A DNA stretch of 64,000 bases. Source: an uncultured Saprospiraceae bacterium. GTDB taxonomy: Bacteria > Bacteroidota > Bacteroidia > Chitinophagales > Saprospiraceae. Position 1 is the first letter of the stretch; each line of letters begins with the position of its first letter. The translations under genes were made by a program, and so were the position numbers. The notes below the pieces were generated by a model, which searched no databases, was not told the DNA's origin, and was given only the letters and a program-made list of their open reading frames with translations. The DNA is taken from the NCBI GenBank assembly GCA_937959115.1, contig CALGAW010000045.1, forward strand, positions 56,454 to 120,453, in the 5' to 3' direction. Of the stretch, positions 54,196-63,870 are shown in pieces.

Positions 54196-57100
54196 ATGAA
54201 ATCAATTATCATAAAAATAGTATTACTTATTGGAGGCTATCTCCTCCTAGGACAAACCAGTTACGCTCAGAAATGTGGAACGGAAGAATCTGCTGAAACC
54301 GTTAAAAATGTGTTTAAGTTAAGAGCGGATCCTTCTCGCGTAGACTTTTTAGGCAAAGCTCCTACTTTGTATGTAAAAGTTCAACCTCACATCATTGAAT
54401 CATCTGCAGGTGGGGACGGACTTTCAATGGCTGATTTGACTCAGGCATTCGCAGATCTAAACACACATTATGCAAGTGCTAATATGGTCTTCAACTATTG
54501 TGATCCCAAATACATAAAAGACGACATCATACATGCAGAACTGGTAAAGAATTCTCCAGAATTTTATACCATGTACAATAATGCCAACAAGCCAAGTGAT
54601 GCTGTAAATGTATTCTTTGTAGAGTCACCAAAAAACTCTGATGGAGATGGTATAGGTGGATGGGCTTCCTTTCCAGAAAAGTATCCGGGCGAGAATTGGG
54701 TAATAGTTGGTAATGGCACAGTGAGTGGGAAGTCAACTTTAGCTCATGAAATGGGACATTATTTCAATCTACTGCATACGCATTCAACAAGTGAAGGCAC
54801 AGAGAATGTCATCCGCAAAACATTAGGCTCATGTGAGAGTAATTGTGAAACTGCAGGGGACGGATTTTGCGACACTCCAGCAGATACTACATTGAGTTCC
54901 ACTATAGTTGCTTCAGATTGCACCTATTCAAGCCTTGGTGATGATGGATGTAGGCCCTATAAACCAGATGCTTCAAATATAATGAGTTACTCAAGGCATA
55001 AATGTCGAACAAGCTTTAGTGACGACCAAATCGACGAATTGAGGCGATCAAGGATTCATGACAGAGATTTTATTGCTGATGATGGTTGCCAATCAATTGA
55101 GTTTTATGAAGGTATAACGAGTGGTAACTTGTTATGTTGCTTAAATATTTTAGATGGTATGAATGTAGAGATGGGGCTTCATTGCTCGTTTATTTCGGTT
55201 GCAAATTCTGCTATTTTGAATAATGTTCCTGCTGGAACAGTCATCAGATTGTTCGAAGATCATAACGCTAAAAGAGAAGATAGCTGGGTAGAAATCAGAG
55301 TAAAACAAGACATAAGTCAAAAGGTGTTCGACAACTTCACGACTGCTGAAGATGCTGACGCACGGGTCATTTATCACAAAAATGATAATAGTTTGATTTA
55401 TATCAGAAGATATCAAGTCTCTACAACGCCTTCTGGCCCCACGATCGATTTTTACGATGATTCAAATGGAGAAGGTGCCCTACTCTGCTCCCAGGAAATA
55501 GCCAATGGCACCTCTGTAGATTTTACGGAGTCCAACCAATGTGATAATGACCGGGCAAGGTCTGTTATTTTATATGATATTCCGAAAGGTATGAGAATTA
55601 CTTTATACGACAATACGTTGGACGATACACCCTTCGATGACGACCGCATTTTAATCGTTGCCAATCGAAGTTTTAAAAGAGTAGTAATTAATGATTTAGA
55701 AACCAGCTATAACGATCTAGATGTAACTGTAACCTATACTGAAGTAGATAATTTGAATGATAAGGTTTCCCAACTGGTAGTGGGTCAGGATTGTACCATA
55801 GATCCTCTGCTAATTGAAATCGACCAAATACAAGGCCTGGGATGTTCTGCTTCTGCAGATGCTGCACTAATCGTAAATACAACAGGAGGAAATCCCCCCT
55901 TCACCTACGAATGGAAAAATGCAGACAATGGTAGCACAGTGATCAGTACAGACCAACAAATTATTGGACTGAGTAGTGGTCTGTACACGGTAAAAGTGAC
56001 AGAGTCAAGAGATTGCCCGGCAAGATATGACCAAAAAGATATCAAACCTTCTTTTGAAATAGATGATGTAGACATTCGACTAGCATCCTGTGGAGCGGCA
56101 GATGGCTCTATTTTGGTAAAAATGGCAGGTGCCGGAACCCCTCCATACACCTACCAATGGGACAATGCTACTGGTAATCAAACCACGATCAGAGCAACGA
56201 ATCTAGCAAAAGGTTCCTACAGTGTTACCGTTGAAGACCAGGATGGTTGTATGGCAGAAGGTACCTACACCGTAGAAGAAGATTTCAACTTTCGGGTCAC
56301 TGTAAGAAGTAAAAAGACGTCCTCCTGCAACGCCAATGACGGATGGGCGGAAGTCTTAATATCGGGCCTGGAAGGCTCGGCAAGTATCCTTTGGAGTACC
56401 GGGGACACCACAGCAAGAATTGAGAACCTTGCTCCAAATACCTATACGGTTTTCATCCTCGATCAAGCCAGTAATTGTTCCGTGACGAAGTCGGTAACGA
56501 TAACCACTCCCGGGGTATCTATCCAAGGAGGAGGTCGACGGGTATTTTGCGATGGGGACACACCAACGATTACACTTACTGCTGTCAGCTCAGCCTGCAG
56601 CGGAGGGTGTACTTATACCTGGAATACAGGAGAGATGACTCGATCGATCACTGTGGATGATGAAGGAAGTTACTCCGTTACTATTGATGATGGGAATGGC
56701 TGTACCTATACCGACAATACTTCTCTAAGTATCGTATATCGAGATTGTAGTACAAACCCCGGTGGAAGTGGTGGATGTGCCTTCTGGAATAGTACCGCGA
56801 CCTTGCTAGGGTTTGATGACTGTACCAATTGGGGATTCCCAGTGTTGCACGCATTCGATCCGAATGATATCGCTGGAAAAACGGGTTATGGTGCTGAACA
56901 GTGGGTTTCTGTGAATGAGCAATTAGGCTACCTTGTTCGTTTTGAAAATTCACTGGATTTTGCAACTGGTCCTGCGCAGGTGGTAGAAATACGCTATCCT
57001 TTAGATCCTAATATCAATCCCAATTCATTTCGGTTGTCTAATTTTGGGTTTGGTAGCTTCCTGTTTACGGTACCCCAAAACGCCACTGCTTATACGGATC

Positions 57101-58398
57101 GTCTGGATGTCCGGGATTCGCTGGGCGTATTTGTTGATGTTATTGCGGGTATTGATGTCGTAAATTTAGAAGCATTTTGGATCTTCAAATCGATTGATCC
57201 TATTACTGGCTTATTACCAACAGATGCTTCGCTTGGGTTCTTGCCGTTAACAGACACGACCGTTACTCGGTTTAATGATACGATTCCACGACCAAGTGAA
57301 GGGTTTGTTTCCTTTTCGGTTCAGCCCCTTGCTTCCTCCGTTACGAGGGATAGTGTGTTGGCTCAGGCCTCTATTGTCTTTGATGAAAATGCGCCTATTT
57401 TGACGAATATCTGGAAAAACTTGATTGATGCTTTCCCACCAATCAGTGCATTGGATAGCCTTCCCAAATTCCAAGAATCTCCCAACTTTGAATTGAGTTG
57501 GACTGCACAGGATGATCCTGGAGGGGTTGGTATTGACTACTATGATTTGTATGTTTCTAGGGATAAAGGGCCTTATTTGCTTATAGCCACAGGGATTGAC
57601 ACGACTGTCTTTCCATTTGCAGGAGATTCAACAGCGGCTTCTTTTGATTTTTATACGATTGCTGTTGATTATGTGGGTAACAGAGAACAGAAATCTGACA
57701 GTGATTTAGAGATCATCCTTAGAGAACGCATCAATTTAGAAGTAAACGTCTTATTGGAAGGCCCTTACGATCAAACCACTGGTTTAATGAAAGATGACTT
57801 ACGCGCTGTTGGTTTAATTCCTTTAGTAGAGCCTTATACGGCATTAGGGTATACACACGTTGGAGGAGGTGGTGGTGAAACCGCTTTCGCACCAACCCTT
57901 AACACAACTGGACCAAATGCCGTTGTCGATTGGGTGTTCATTGAGTTAAGAGATCCTTCTGATAGTTCCGTTACCGTTGCAACTCGATCCGCTTTTATAC
58001 AAGCAGATGGTGATATTGCTGACATTGACGGGTCACAAGGCGTCAACTTTAGTACTTTTGGACTTTCGTCTGGTCCGTACTGGGTCGTTATCCGTCACAG
58101 AACGCATTTAGATGTGATGTCATCGACTCCTGTGTTCTTGTTAGATGGTGAGTACAACTTCCAGACATCGGGAGCACTGGGAAGCGGCTTAAAAACATTG
58201 AATAGTGGAGATGTGGTCATGTATGAAGGAGATGTCAATCAAGACGGCATCATAAATGCAGCAGACCGAAGTACTGTTTGGAACGAAAGAAATCAAATTG
58301 GTTATCTGGTAGGAGATTCCTCTCTAGACGGAATTTGCAATGCAGCAGATCGGAGTAGGAACTGGAATAATAGGAATCAAATCTCTAACGTACCATAA
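54196..58398 (+). CDS. Secreted M43 metallopeptidase with SprB and dockerin-like modules
   Basis: A 1,400-residue secreted protein. Signal peptide (1-25), then a pappalysin/cytophagalysin (M43) catalytic domain with zinc motif HEMGHYFNLLH (His184, Glu185, His188, His194) and the Met-turn NIMSYSRHKC. Next come two beta-sandwich units (IEFYEGITSGN, IDFYDDSNGEG), several SprB units (GGNPPFTYEW, AGTPPYTYQWDN, and others), the DPNDIAGKTGYG...RFENSLDFATG domain, an LLEGPYDQTTGLM/VDWVFIELRD module and two tandem EF-hand-like repeats (DVNQDGIINAADRS, SSLDGICNAADRS). The last two resemble dockerins and are shared with the GH9 enzyme. I chose ATG 54196 over TTG 54166 because it gives a proper signal peptide. 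A calcium-dependent surface protease is inferred. Confidence 0.9.
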   Translation: MKSIIIKIVLLIGGYLLLGQTSYAQKCGTEESAETVKNVFKLRADPSRVDFLGKAPTLYVKVQPHIIESSAGGDGLSMADLTQAFADLNTHYASANMVFNYCDPKYIKDDIIHAELVKNSPEFYTMYNNANKPSDAVNVFFVESPKNSDGDGIGGWASFPEKYPGENWVIVGNGTVSGKSTLAHEMGHYFNLLHTHSTSEGTENVIRKTLGSCESNCETAGDGFCDTPADTTLSSTIVASDCTYSSLGDDGCRPYKPDASNIMSYSRHKCRTSFSDDQIDELRRSRIHDRDFIADDGCQSIEFYEGITSGNLLCCLNILDGMNVEMGLHCSFISVANSAILNNVPAGTVIRLFEDHNAKREDSWVEIRVKQDISQKVFDNFTTAEDADARVIYHKNDNSLIYIRRYQVSTTPSGPTIDFYDDSNGEGALLCSQEIANGTSVDFTESNQCDNDRARSVILYDIPKGMRITLYDNTLDDTPFDDDRILIVANRSFKRVVINDLETSYNDLDVTVTYTEVDNLNDKVSQLVVGQDCTIDPLLIEIDQIQGLGCSASADAALIVNTTGGNPPFTYEWKNADNGSTVISTDQQIIGLSSGLYTVKVTESRDCPARYDQKDIKPSFEIDDVDIRLASCGAADGSILVKMAGAGTPPYTYQWDNATGNQTTIRATNLAKGSYSVTVEDQDGCMAEGTYTVEEDFNFRVTVRSKKTSSCNANDGWAEVLISGLEGSASILWSTGDTTARIENLAPNTYTVFILDQASNCSVTKSVTITTPGVSIQGGGRRVFCDGDTPTITLTAVSSACSGGCTYTWNTGEMTRSITVDDEGSYSVTIDDGNGCTYTDNTSLSIVYRDCSTNPGGSGGCAFWNSTATLLGFDDCTNWGFPVLHAFDPNDIAGKTGYGAEQWVSVNEQLGYLVRFENSLDFATGPAQVVEIRYPLDPNINPNSFRLSNFGFGSFLFTVPQNATAYTDRLDVRDSLGVFVDVIAGIDVVNLEAFWIFKSIDPITGLLPTDASLGFLPLTDTTVTRFNDTIPRPSEGFVSFSVQPLASSVTRDSVLAQASIVFDENAPILTNIWKNLIDAFPPISALDSLPKFQESPNFELSWTAQDDPGGVGIDYYDLYVSRDKGPYLLIATGIDTTVFPFAGDSTAASFDFYTIAVDYVGNREQKSDSDLEIILRERINLEVNVLLEGPYDQTTGLMKDDLRAVGLIPLVEPYTALGYTHVGGGGGETAFAPTLNTTGPNAVVDWVFIELRDPSDSSVTVATRSAFIQADGDIADIDGSQGVNFSTFGLSSGPYWVVIRHRTHLDVMSSTPVFLLDGEYNFQTSGALGSGLKTLNSGDVVMYEGDVNQDGIINAADRSTVWNERNQIGYLVGDSSLDGICNAADRSRNWNNRNQISNVP

Positions 58399-58933
58399 TG
58401 CATTAAATAAAATTGACAATCGAACTTCCATTCTTTATTCTCATCCATTCGATTAATCGAACGTAAAACAACTAGATAGAAAGGCTGGATCACTTGATTC
58501 GGCCTTTTTTTATTTAAGGCACGCGCTACCCAAGACTCCTCTCCCGCTTATATCTTTACAATTATCAAATAATAGAAAAAAGTGATCAACTTTGATCTGA
58601 GAAGGCTATCCGTTAATACTCAACATGGCTGCAGTCGGTGTTGCACTAGTCTTTCTTTGTCAACCGTCACCATTCCTTGCACCACACGCCTTTATCCATG
58701 CTTAGTTCCGCTGCTATCTAGTGTGCAACGTCCCATTTTTTTTCTAATAGTGCCAAGTTCTTCCATAAATGGATTTGATTCTTTCAATAATTAATCATTG
58801 CCAAGTAATTTTAGTATTTTGCAATCATTATTGAAGTTCGAACGTATTGATTATCTATGCAGTTATATAAAATTTTAATTGCGATTGTTCGTATGAATTT
58901 ATTGTAGAAAGAATACCCCAAAATTAAATTAAA
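58399..58933. other. Intergenic region with terminator
   Basis: About 535 bp between the peptidase and FG-GAP genes. After the terminator at 58481-58511 nothing coding is supported; a 70-codon frame at 58582 has no features. No exact promoter consensus for the next gene was found. Confidence 0.5.
58481..58511 (+). terminator. Intrinsic terminator of the CARDB-peptidase operon
   Basis: AAGGCTGGATC (58481-58491) pairs with GATTCGGCCTT (58496-58506) with two wobbles and a 4-nt loop, running into a T-run to 58511. It lies about 80 bp past the peptidase stop. Confidence 0.8.
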
Positions 58934-61900
58934 ATGAAAAACTCAACGTGGCTTGTAATAGCGATTTTGATCATTAACAGTGTTTCGTCTTTTACACAAA
59001 TACAAGTTGGTCAAGACATAAATGGTGAAGCAGCAGATGATTGGTCAGGTGGAAGTGTTTCCATTTCAGGTGATGGAACAAGAATTGCTATTGGAGCCTT
59101 CACCAATGATGGCAATGGAACTAACTCAGGCCATGTTCGCATTTTTTTAGCAACAAACGGAAATTGGACTCAAATCGGACAGGATATCGATGGAGAAGCC
59201 AATAGTGACTTATCAGGAACAGCCGTCTCTATTTCTGCTGACGGAAAAAGAGTCGCAATTGGTGCACCACAAAATGACGATGCAGCTTCCAACTCAGGGC
59301 AAGTAAGAATTTACCAGGAAATAGGTGGTAGCTGGATACAGATTGGGCAGGACATTAATGGTGATTTATTCGGAGACTCTTTTGGCTACAGTGTTTCCAT
59401 TTCTTCGAATGGAAAAAAAGTAGCAATTGGAGCATATCTTAATGATGATAATGGTGCTGACGCAGGCAAGGCCAGAATTTATGAGGAATTAAATGGAATT
59501 TGGACGCAAATTGGACAAGATATTCTTGGCGAAGCAGCTAATGACAACGCTGGTAAAGTAGTCTCAATTTCACCAGATGGAACTCGAGTCGTAATTGGTG
59601 CACCTACGAACGCCAATAATGGTTTTTTCTCAGGACATGCCCGAATTTTTGAAGAGATCAACGGAAGTTGGATACAGGTTGGACAAGCAATTGAAGGAGA
59701 TGCCATTGGAGATTTTTGCGGCAATAGTGTTTCCCTTTCTGCTGATGGTAAGATTGCAGCAATCGCTGCCCTTTACAATGGTTCGAATGGATTTCAATCA
59801 GGACAAGTAAGGGTTTTTCAGGAATCAGGCGGAAACTGGAGCCAGATCGGACAAAACATAAACGGTCAGGCTGTTGAAGAGAGATCAGGATTTAGCATTT
59901 CTCTCTCTGCTGATGGAAATAGTCTTGCCATTGGCGCTCGATTAAATGATGACAATGGAGCTGACGCAGGCCAGGTCAGAATCTACCGCAATATAAATGG
60001 CGTATGGACACAATTGGGGCAAGAAATTAATGGTGTTGCACCTGGAGATTGGACAGGATATAGTGTTTCCCTTTCTGCTGATGGCTCAAGATTAGGCATT
60101 GGCGCTCCTAGAAACAGCAATAATGCATTGGATGCAGGTCATGCAAGAGTATTTGTCTTAAAAGGAACAATTGGTTCCGTCTTTTTTGATCAAAATCTAA
60201 ACTGTAGCAAAGAGGCAGGAGAAATTGGTTTAATGTCAATTCCACTCCTTATAAATCCAGGCAACTATACAGTACAGACAGATTCAGCAGGTCTTTGGTT
60301 TTTGGACTTACCTCCAAACAATTATACTATCACTGTAGACACAAGTGGACTTTGGACAACTGCCTGTGTTGTACCTCAAAACTTCACGGTATCTAATTCT
60401 GATACCCTCACTATGGCTCCGTTATTGGGCTTGCATGGAAAATATCCCTGCCCTTCTCCCGATGTTAGCATTTACATGCCTTTTATTCGACGATGCTTTA
60501 CAGATCAAATCATTCGTGTAAAAGCCTGTAATACAATTTTAGCAACCGAAACATTACATAATGCTATGGTTGTTGTAACGCTTGATTCTTTAATCAACCC
60601 TACTTCATTCGAGCTTCCTCATATCGACTTGGGAAACAATCAGTTCCAATTTGATCTGGGCACTCTCCTTCCAAACCGATGTGTGGATTTCTGGATAAAG
60701 GCCACGGTAAATTGTGGTGCACCAAATGGTTCTGCATTATGTGTACAAGCAGAAATTTTTCCAGTTGCGCCTTGTGTCTTGGATAGTATACCCAACCCAC
60801 ATCCTCCAACCGTAGAACCCTGTCTGGGAGAGTGGGATGAGTCTAGCTTAATCGTAGAAGGATATTGTGATAATGGCATGGTAATTTTTGAAATTACAAA
60901 CATTGGTATAGGTAATATGGTATGTTACAGCCCAGTCACAGTCTATATAGATGGCGTTTTATATTTAATTGATTCTTTAAAATTAAATTCACAACAGAGC
61001 GTTTCTTTTCCATTCGCAAGTAGTGGAGAATCCTGGCATTTAGAAGTAGCACAGCACCCTTACCATCCCGGCAATTCTCAACCAAAAGCAACAGTTGAAA
61101 ACTGTGGAGGCTTTTTGGGACAAACTAAAATCAACCTATTCGCACAAGACGATGCTGATCCGGTAATAGACATCTATTGTGGAGAAGTGACTGGCAGCTA
61201 CGACCCAAATGACAAAACAGGCTATCCTATTGGTATATCCAACCATCATTTTATTGATGCAAATCAGCAAATACAATACAGGATCCGCTTTCAAAATACT
61301 GGAAATGACACCGCTTTTACTGTGGTAATTCGAGACACATTGGATACGGATTTAAATATTTTCTCCTTACAATCTGGAATATCAAGTCATCACTATAGTT
61401 TCCGGATTTACGGGCAGCGTATTTTGGAATGGACCTTTAACGATATCATGTTACCCGACAGCAATGTAAATGAGCCTGCCAGTCATGGATTTGTGACGTT
61501 TAAAGTAGATCAGGAGTTGAATTTGCCTGAAGGCACGCAAATTACAAACTCCGTAGGTATCTACTTTGATTTTAACGCACCGATTATTACCAATACAACC
61601 TTACATACCATTTATTATCCATTTACTGAAGACTGCCAGACAATTATAGATGGACCCAATACGATTTGTGGAGCCATTGCAGAAAATCCTGGACATCCCT
61701 TGTCTGACTTGGACTGCGATGGAGATGGGGTTACCAATATTACGGAATGTATCGACACCACTATTCCAGAGGATCCCTGTGATTACGAAACTACCAGTAT
61801 CACATTACCAGTAACAGCAGATCAAAGTGGTTGCCAGCCAGAATGCCCTGACTTAACATCTATAATTTCAATATTGCCGGGTAATATATCTGGCACTTCT

Positions 61901-62269
61901 AATGTTGGATTTGCAGTTGAGGTAGCAGAACTCAATCAATTCGATACAGATGGCACCTTAATTAGTGTTCGAATTCCTTCGGACCCACGGCTAACATTTA
62001 CTTGGGATTCGACGCTAACAACTGCCGCATTAGTGAATGTAGACAATACCAACTGGAACTATATTGGCAATAATGGCTTGTTTCATACTTTTCATTATTT
62101 AGGTGTAATGACAGGAGGCACAAGAACAGCCTTTGGTGTCAATTCTTCCTATGACCCACAAGGAACACAAGGACAAACAACAATTACATCAACCGTTGTA
62201 CCGACCAGTGGCGGAGAATGTCAATTCTCCAACAATAGCGATTCTGAAATTTTAGTTTACTTTGATTAG
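58934..62269 (+). CDS. Secreted FG-GAP-like propeller protein with CARDB/DUF11-like region
   Basis: A 1,111-residue secreted protein. Signal peptide (MKNSTWLVIAILIINSVSSF), then seven tandem ~57-residue units of the type IGQDIxGEA..D.SG.SVSIS.DG.R.AIGAP.ND...SGQVRIY...GxWTQ, which would build one seven-bladed propeller (about 24-420). After it come a carboxypeptidase-like/SdrD-B-type unit (GSVFFDQNLNCSKEAGEIG), a Cys-rich region, and an SYDPNDKTGYPIG...YRIRFQNTGNDTAF domain of the DUF11-like class, similar to the DPNDI domain of the peptidase upstream. The C-terminal ~170 residues are unusual (DLDCDGDGVTNITECID, a thrombospondin type 3-like calcium repeat) and lack a clear T9SS tail. Surface or extracellular adhesin is likely. 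Confidence 0.85.
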   Translation: MKNSTWLVIAILIINSVSSFTQIQVGQDINGEAADDWSGGSVSISGDGTRIAIGAFTNDGNGTNSGHVRIFLATNGNWTQIGQDIDGEANSDLSGTAVSISADGKRVAIGAPQNDDAASNSGQVRIYQEIGGSWIQIGQDINGDLFGDSFGYSVSISSNGKKVAIGAYLNDDNGADAGKARIYEELNGIWTQIGQDILGEAANDNAGKVVSISPDGTRVVIGAPTNANNGFFSGHARIFEEINGSWIQVGQAIEGDAIGDFCGNSVSLSADGKIAAIAALYNGSNGFQSGQVRVFQESGGNWSQIGQNINGQAVEERSGFSISLSADGNSLAIGARLNDDNGADAGQVRIYRNINGVWTQLGQEINGVAPGDWTGYSVSLSADGSRLGIGAPRNSNNALDAGHARVFVLKGTIGSVFFDQNLNCSKEAGEIGLMSIPLLINPGNYTVQTDSAGLWFLDLPPNNYTITVDTSGLWTTACVVPQNFTVSNSDTLTMAPLLGLHGKYPCPSPDVSIYMPFIRRCFTDQIIRVKACNTILATETLHNAMVVVTLDSLINPTSFELPHIDLGNNQFQFDLGTLLPNRCVDFWIKATVNCGAPNGSALCVQAEIFPVAPCVLDSIPNPHPPTVEPCLGEWDESSLIVEGYCDNGMVIFEITNIGIGNMVCYSPVTVYIDGVLYLIDSLKLNSQQSVSFPFASSGESWHLEVAQHPYHPGNSQPKATVENCGGFLGQTKINLFAQDDADPVIDIYCGEVTGSYDPNDKTGYPIGISNHHFIDANQQIQYRIRFQNTGNDTAFTVVIRDTLDTDLNIFSLQSGISSHHYSFRIYGQRILEWTFNDIMLPDSNVNEPASHGFVTFKVDQELNLPEGTQITNSVGIYFDFNAPIITNTTLHTIYYPFTEDCQTIIDGPNTICGAIAENPGHPLSDLDCDGDGVTNITECIDTTIPEDPCDYETTSITLPVTADQSGCQPECPDLTSIISILPGNISGTSNVGFAVEVAELNQFDTDGTLISVRIPSDPRLTFTWDSTLTTAALVNVDNTNWNYIGNNGLFHTFHYLGVMTGGTRTAFGVNSSYDPQGTQGQTTITSTVVPTSGGECQFSNNSDSEILVYFD

Positions 62270-62284
62270 AATAATCACCAATAA

Positions 62285-62372
62285 ATAGCTATTGAAACCC
62301 AGATATCAGAAAGTCGATATCTGGGTGCGGCTTCGTGCAACCGCCAGCGTAGAGTCTTTCTTATAGCTATTG
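62285..62372. repeat. Hairpin plus 10-bp direct repeats after the FG-GAP gene
   Basis: ACCCAGATATC (62297-62307) and GATATCTGGGT (62316-62326) form a perfect 11-bp stem with an 8-nt loop. It lies 27 bp past the stop, with no T-run, so it may be a factor-dependent or mRNA-stabilising hairpin. The 10-mer ATAGCTATTG occurs at 62285-62294 and 62363-62372, flanking it; the stretch 62328-62390 looks more GC-rich than its surroundings. Confidence 0.5.
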
Positions 62373-62400
62373 GAAGTTAGCCGACTTTCGCTCTTATTTA

Positions 62401-63123
62401 TTAGGCAGTTATTGTTTTTTCGGTTTCAATATCATAAATTAAAAGTCCTTGATTCTCTTCACCAAGTTGGTCTAATAATTCTCCTTTTTTATTCCAAATA
62501 GAGCTTAATCCATTAGCAACAAAATTATCGCTATATCCAATAGAGTTACACATAAGAATAGGTGTTTCAAACTCTTTAGCTATTGACGGGAAATGTAAAT
62601 AAGCTTTGTCAGTTCCTCTATCTGGTTTTGCTACGCTTGCAATGTATAAATCAGCATTGTTGTTCTTTGCTTTTACAAAATGTTCTCTTTGAAGAGTCTC
62701 ATAACATATTCCAAGAGCAATATTCTTTCCTTTAATTCTTAATGATGGTTGGTTATTACTACTCACGAAATATGGTAATTCATCAGAGTGAAGTAGACAT
62801 TTAGAATAAACAATTCGTTCCTTATTCGGTTGAAAAATCAACATACTGATATTTATTCCATCATTTGCTTTTGTTGGGACTCCAATTCCGATTGTTATTT
62901 TGCTTTTGTCTGATAAGTCTTGGAATGGGGTGAAAATTTCATCATTTATATCAGTTGCAAATTCATTTGCTAATTCGGGTTCGTAATTCGTTATTGAGAG
63001 TTCAGGAAACACAATCAAGTCAGAATTCAATTCAATTGCACGTTCAATAAATGTCAGGTGGTTTTGAATATTTTTAGAAATATTTCCTTTTTCAGATTTT
63101 ATTTGCGCTAAACAAATTTTCAT
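62401..63123 (-). CDS. Carbon-nitrogen hydrolase (nitrilase superfamily)
   Basis: A 240-residue cytoplasmic amidase-like enzyme of the nitrilase superfamily. The E-K-C triad is complete: Glu41 in VFPELSITNY, Lys108 in YSKCLLHSDE, Cys140 in LGICYETLQ. The length is on the short side of the usual 260-300. Substrate cannot be predicted; omega-amidase, N-carbamoyl or deaminated-glutathione amidase activities are all possible. It is the last intact gene before the IS element; its start codon is only about 30 bp from the probable IS left end, so the original promoter may have been displaced. Confidence 0.88.
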   Translation of the reverse strand: MKICLAQIKSEKGNISKNIQNHLTFIERAIELNSDLIVFPELSITNYEPELANEFATDINDEIFTPFQDLSDKSKITIGIGVPTKANDGINISMLIFQPNKERIVYSKCLLHSDELPYFVSSNNQPSLRIKGKNIALGICYETLQREHFVKAKNNNADLYIASVAKPDRGTDKAYLHFPSIAKEFETPILMCNSIGYSDNFVANGLSSIWNKKGELLDQLGEENQGLLIYDIETEKTITA

Positions 63124-63214
63124 TCTTTGAATACAGTTTTTTTAAATTGTCTTGTAGGCTTACGTAAAATTAAGACAGTTTAAAAATGAAAAATAATCAT
63201 TAAATTTAACTGTT

Positions 63215-63481
63215 ATGAAAAAGACAAAATTTACAGAGAGCCAAATAATCAAGGCGATCAAAAGAAATGAGAACGGATCATCGTTTGATGATATCTGTCG
63301 AGAATTAGGTATTGCTAAGGGCACCTTTTACAATTGGCGTAAGAAGTTTAGCGGGATGGAGGTTAGTCATTTGAAACGACTAAAGGAGCTTGAAGAAGAA
63401 AACCGGCGGTTGAAAAAGATGTACGCTGATCAAGCATTAATGTTAGAAGCTGCCAAAGATGTCATCTCAAAAAAGTGGTAA
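63215..63481 (+). CDS. IS3-family transposase OrfA
   Basis: An 88-residue helix-turn-helix protein of the IS3 orfA type: KKTKFTESQIIKAIKRNENG, FDDICRELGIAKGTFYNWRKKF (HTH) and a leucine-zipper-like C-terminus LKRLKELEEENRRLKKMYAD. It binds the IS ends. The reading frame runs across a slippery A AAA AAG heptamer (63469-63475), by which a -1 frameshift gives the OrfAB fusion transposase. Confidence 0.95.
   Translation: MKKTKFTESQIIKAIKRNENGSSFDDICRELGIAKGTFYNWRKKFSGMEVSHLKRLKELEEENRRLKKMYADQALMLEAAKDVISKKW
63469..63475 (+). promoter_or_regulatory. Programmed -1 frameshift site A AAA AAG
   Basis: The heptamer lies in OrfA frame as A AAA AAG just before the orfA stop (TGG TAA), and the OrfB frame is the -1 frame at this position. 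This is the typical IS3-family frameshift signal. Confidence 0.75.
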
Positions 63482-63870
63482 AGCCTTCTCTCAAAAGAAA
63501 TGTGGTAGACTATCTAAGGCAAACCTTTAAGTTGAGTGTATTAAAAAGTACTACTATTGCGGGTATGAGCCGATCAAATTGGTATTACACTTCAAGGATA
63601 GATGATAGTGAATTGATTGCAAAGCTAAAGCAAATGGCTTCAAGTCATCCAACAAGAGGCTTTGATTATTATTACCACCGAATAAGACGAGAAGGCTTTA
63701 AATGGGCTCGTAGTAGAGTTTTAAGAGTTTACAGGTCACTTGGTTTAGTACGAAGGCCAAAGAAGCGTAGAAAGCTTCCTCTAGCAGCTAGACGACCATT
63801 GGATCAACCGATAAGTATAAATGAGACATGGAGCATGGACTTTATGAGTGATAGCTTGGAAGGCGTTTGA
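63475..63870 (+). pseudogene. IS3-family OrfB, truncated
   Basis: The 131-residue frame begins in the OrfA overlap (the first GTG of the -1 frame is at 63475, but expression is expected by frameshift). It shows the HTH_21-like region SHPTRGFDYYYHRIRREGFK, then RVLRVYRSLGLVRRPKKRRK and the start of the integrase core, ETWSMDFMSDSLE with the first catalytic Asp of the DDE triad. It then ends at once in unrelated sequence (GV and stop). The two other acidic catalytic residues are missing, so it cannot be an active transposase. Confidence 0.9.

Noticed and set aside
58582..58794. 70-codon frame in the gap before the FG-GAP gene
   Set aside because: It has no motif, signal or coding-like composition and no neighbour coupling.
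62328..62400. Possible integron attC site (GTTAGCC)
   Set aside because: The core does not fit GTTRRRY and no matching left core or integrase is seen.
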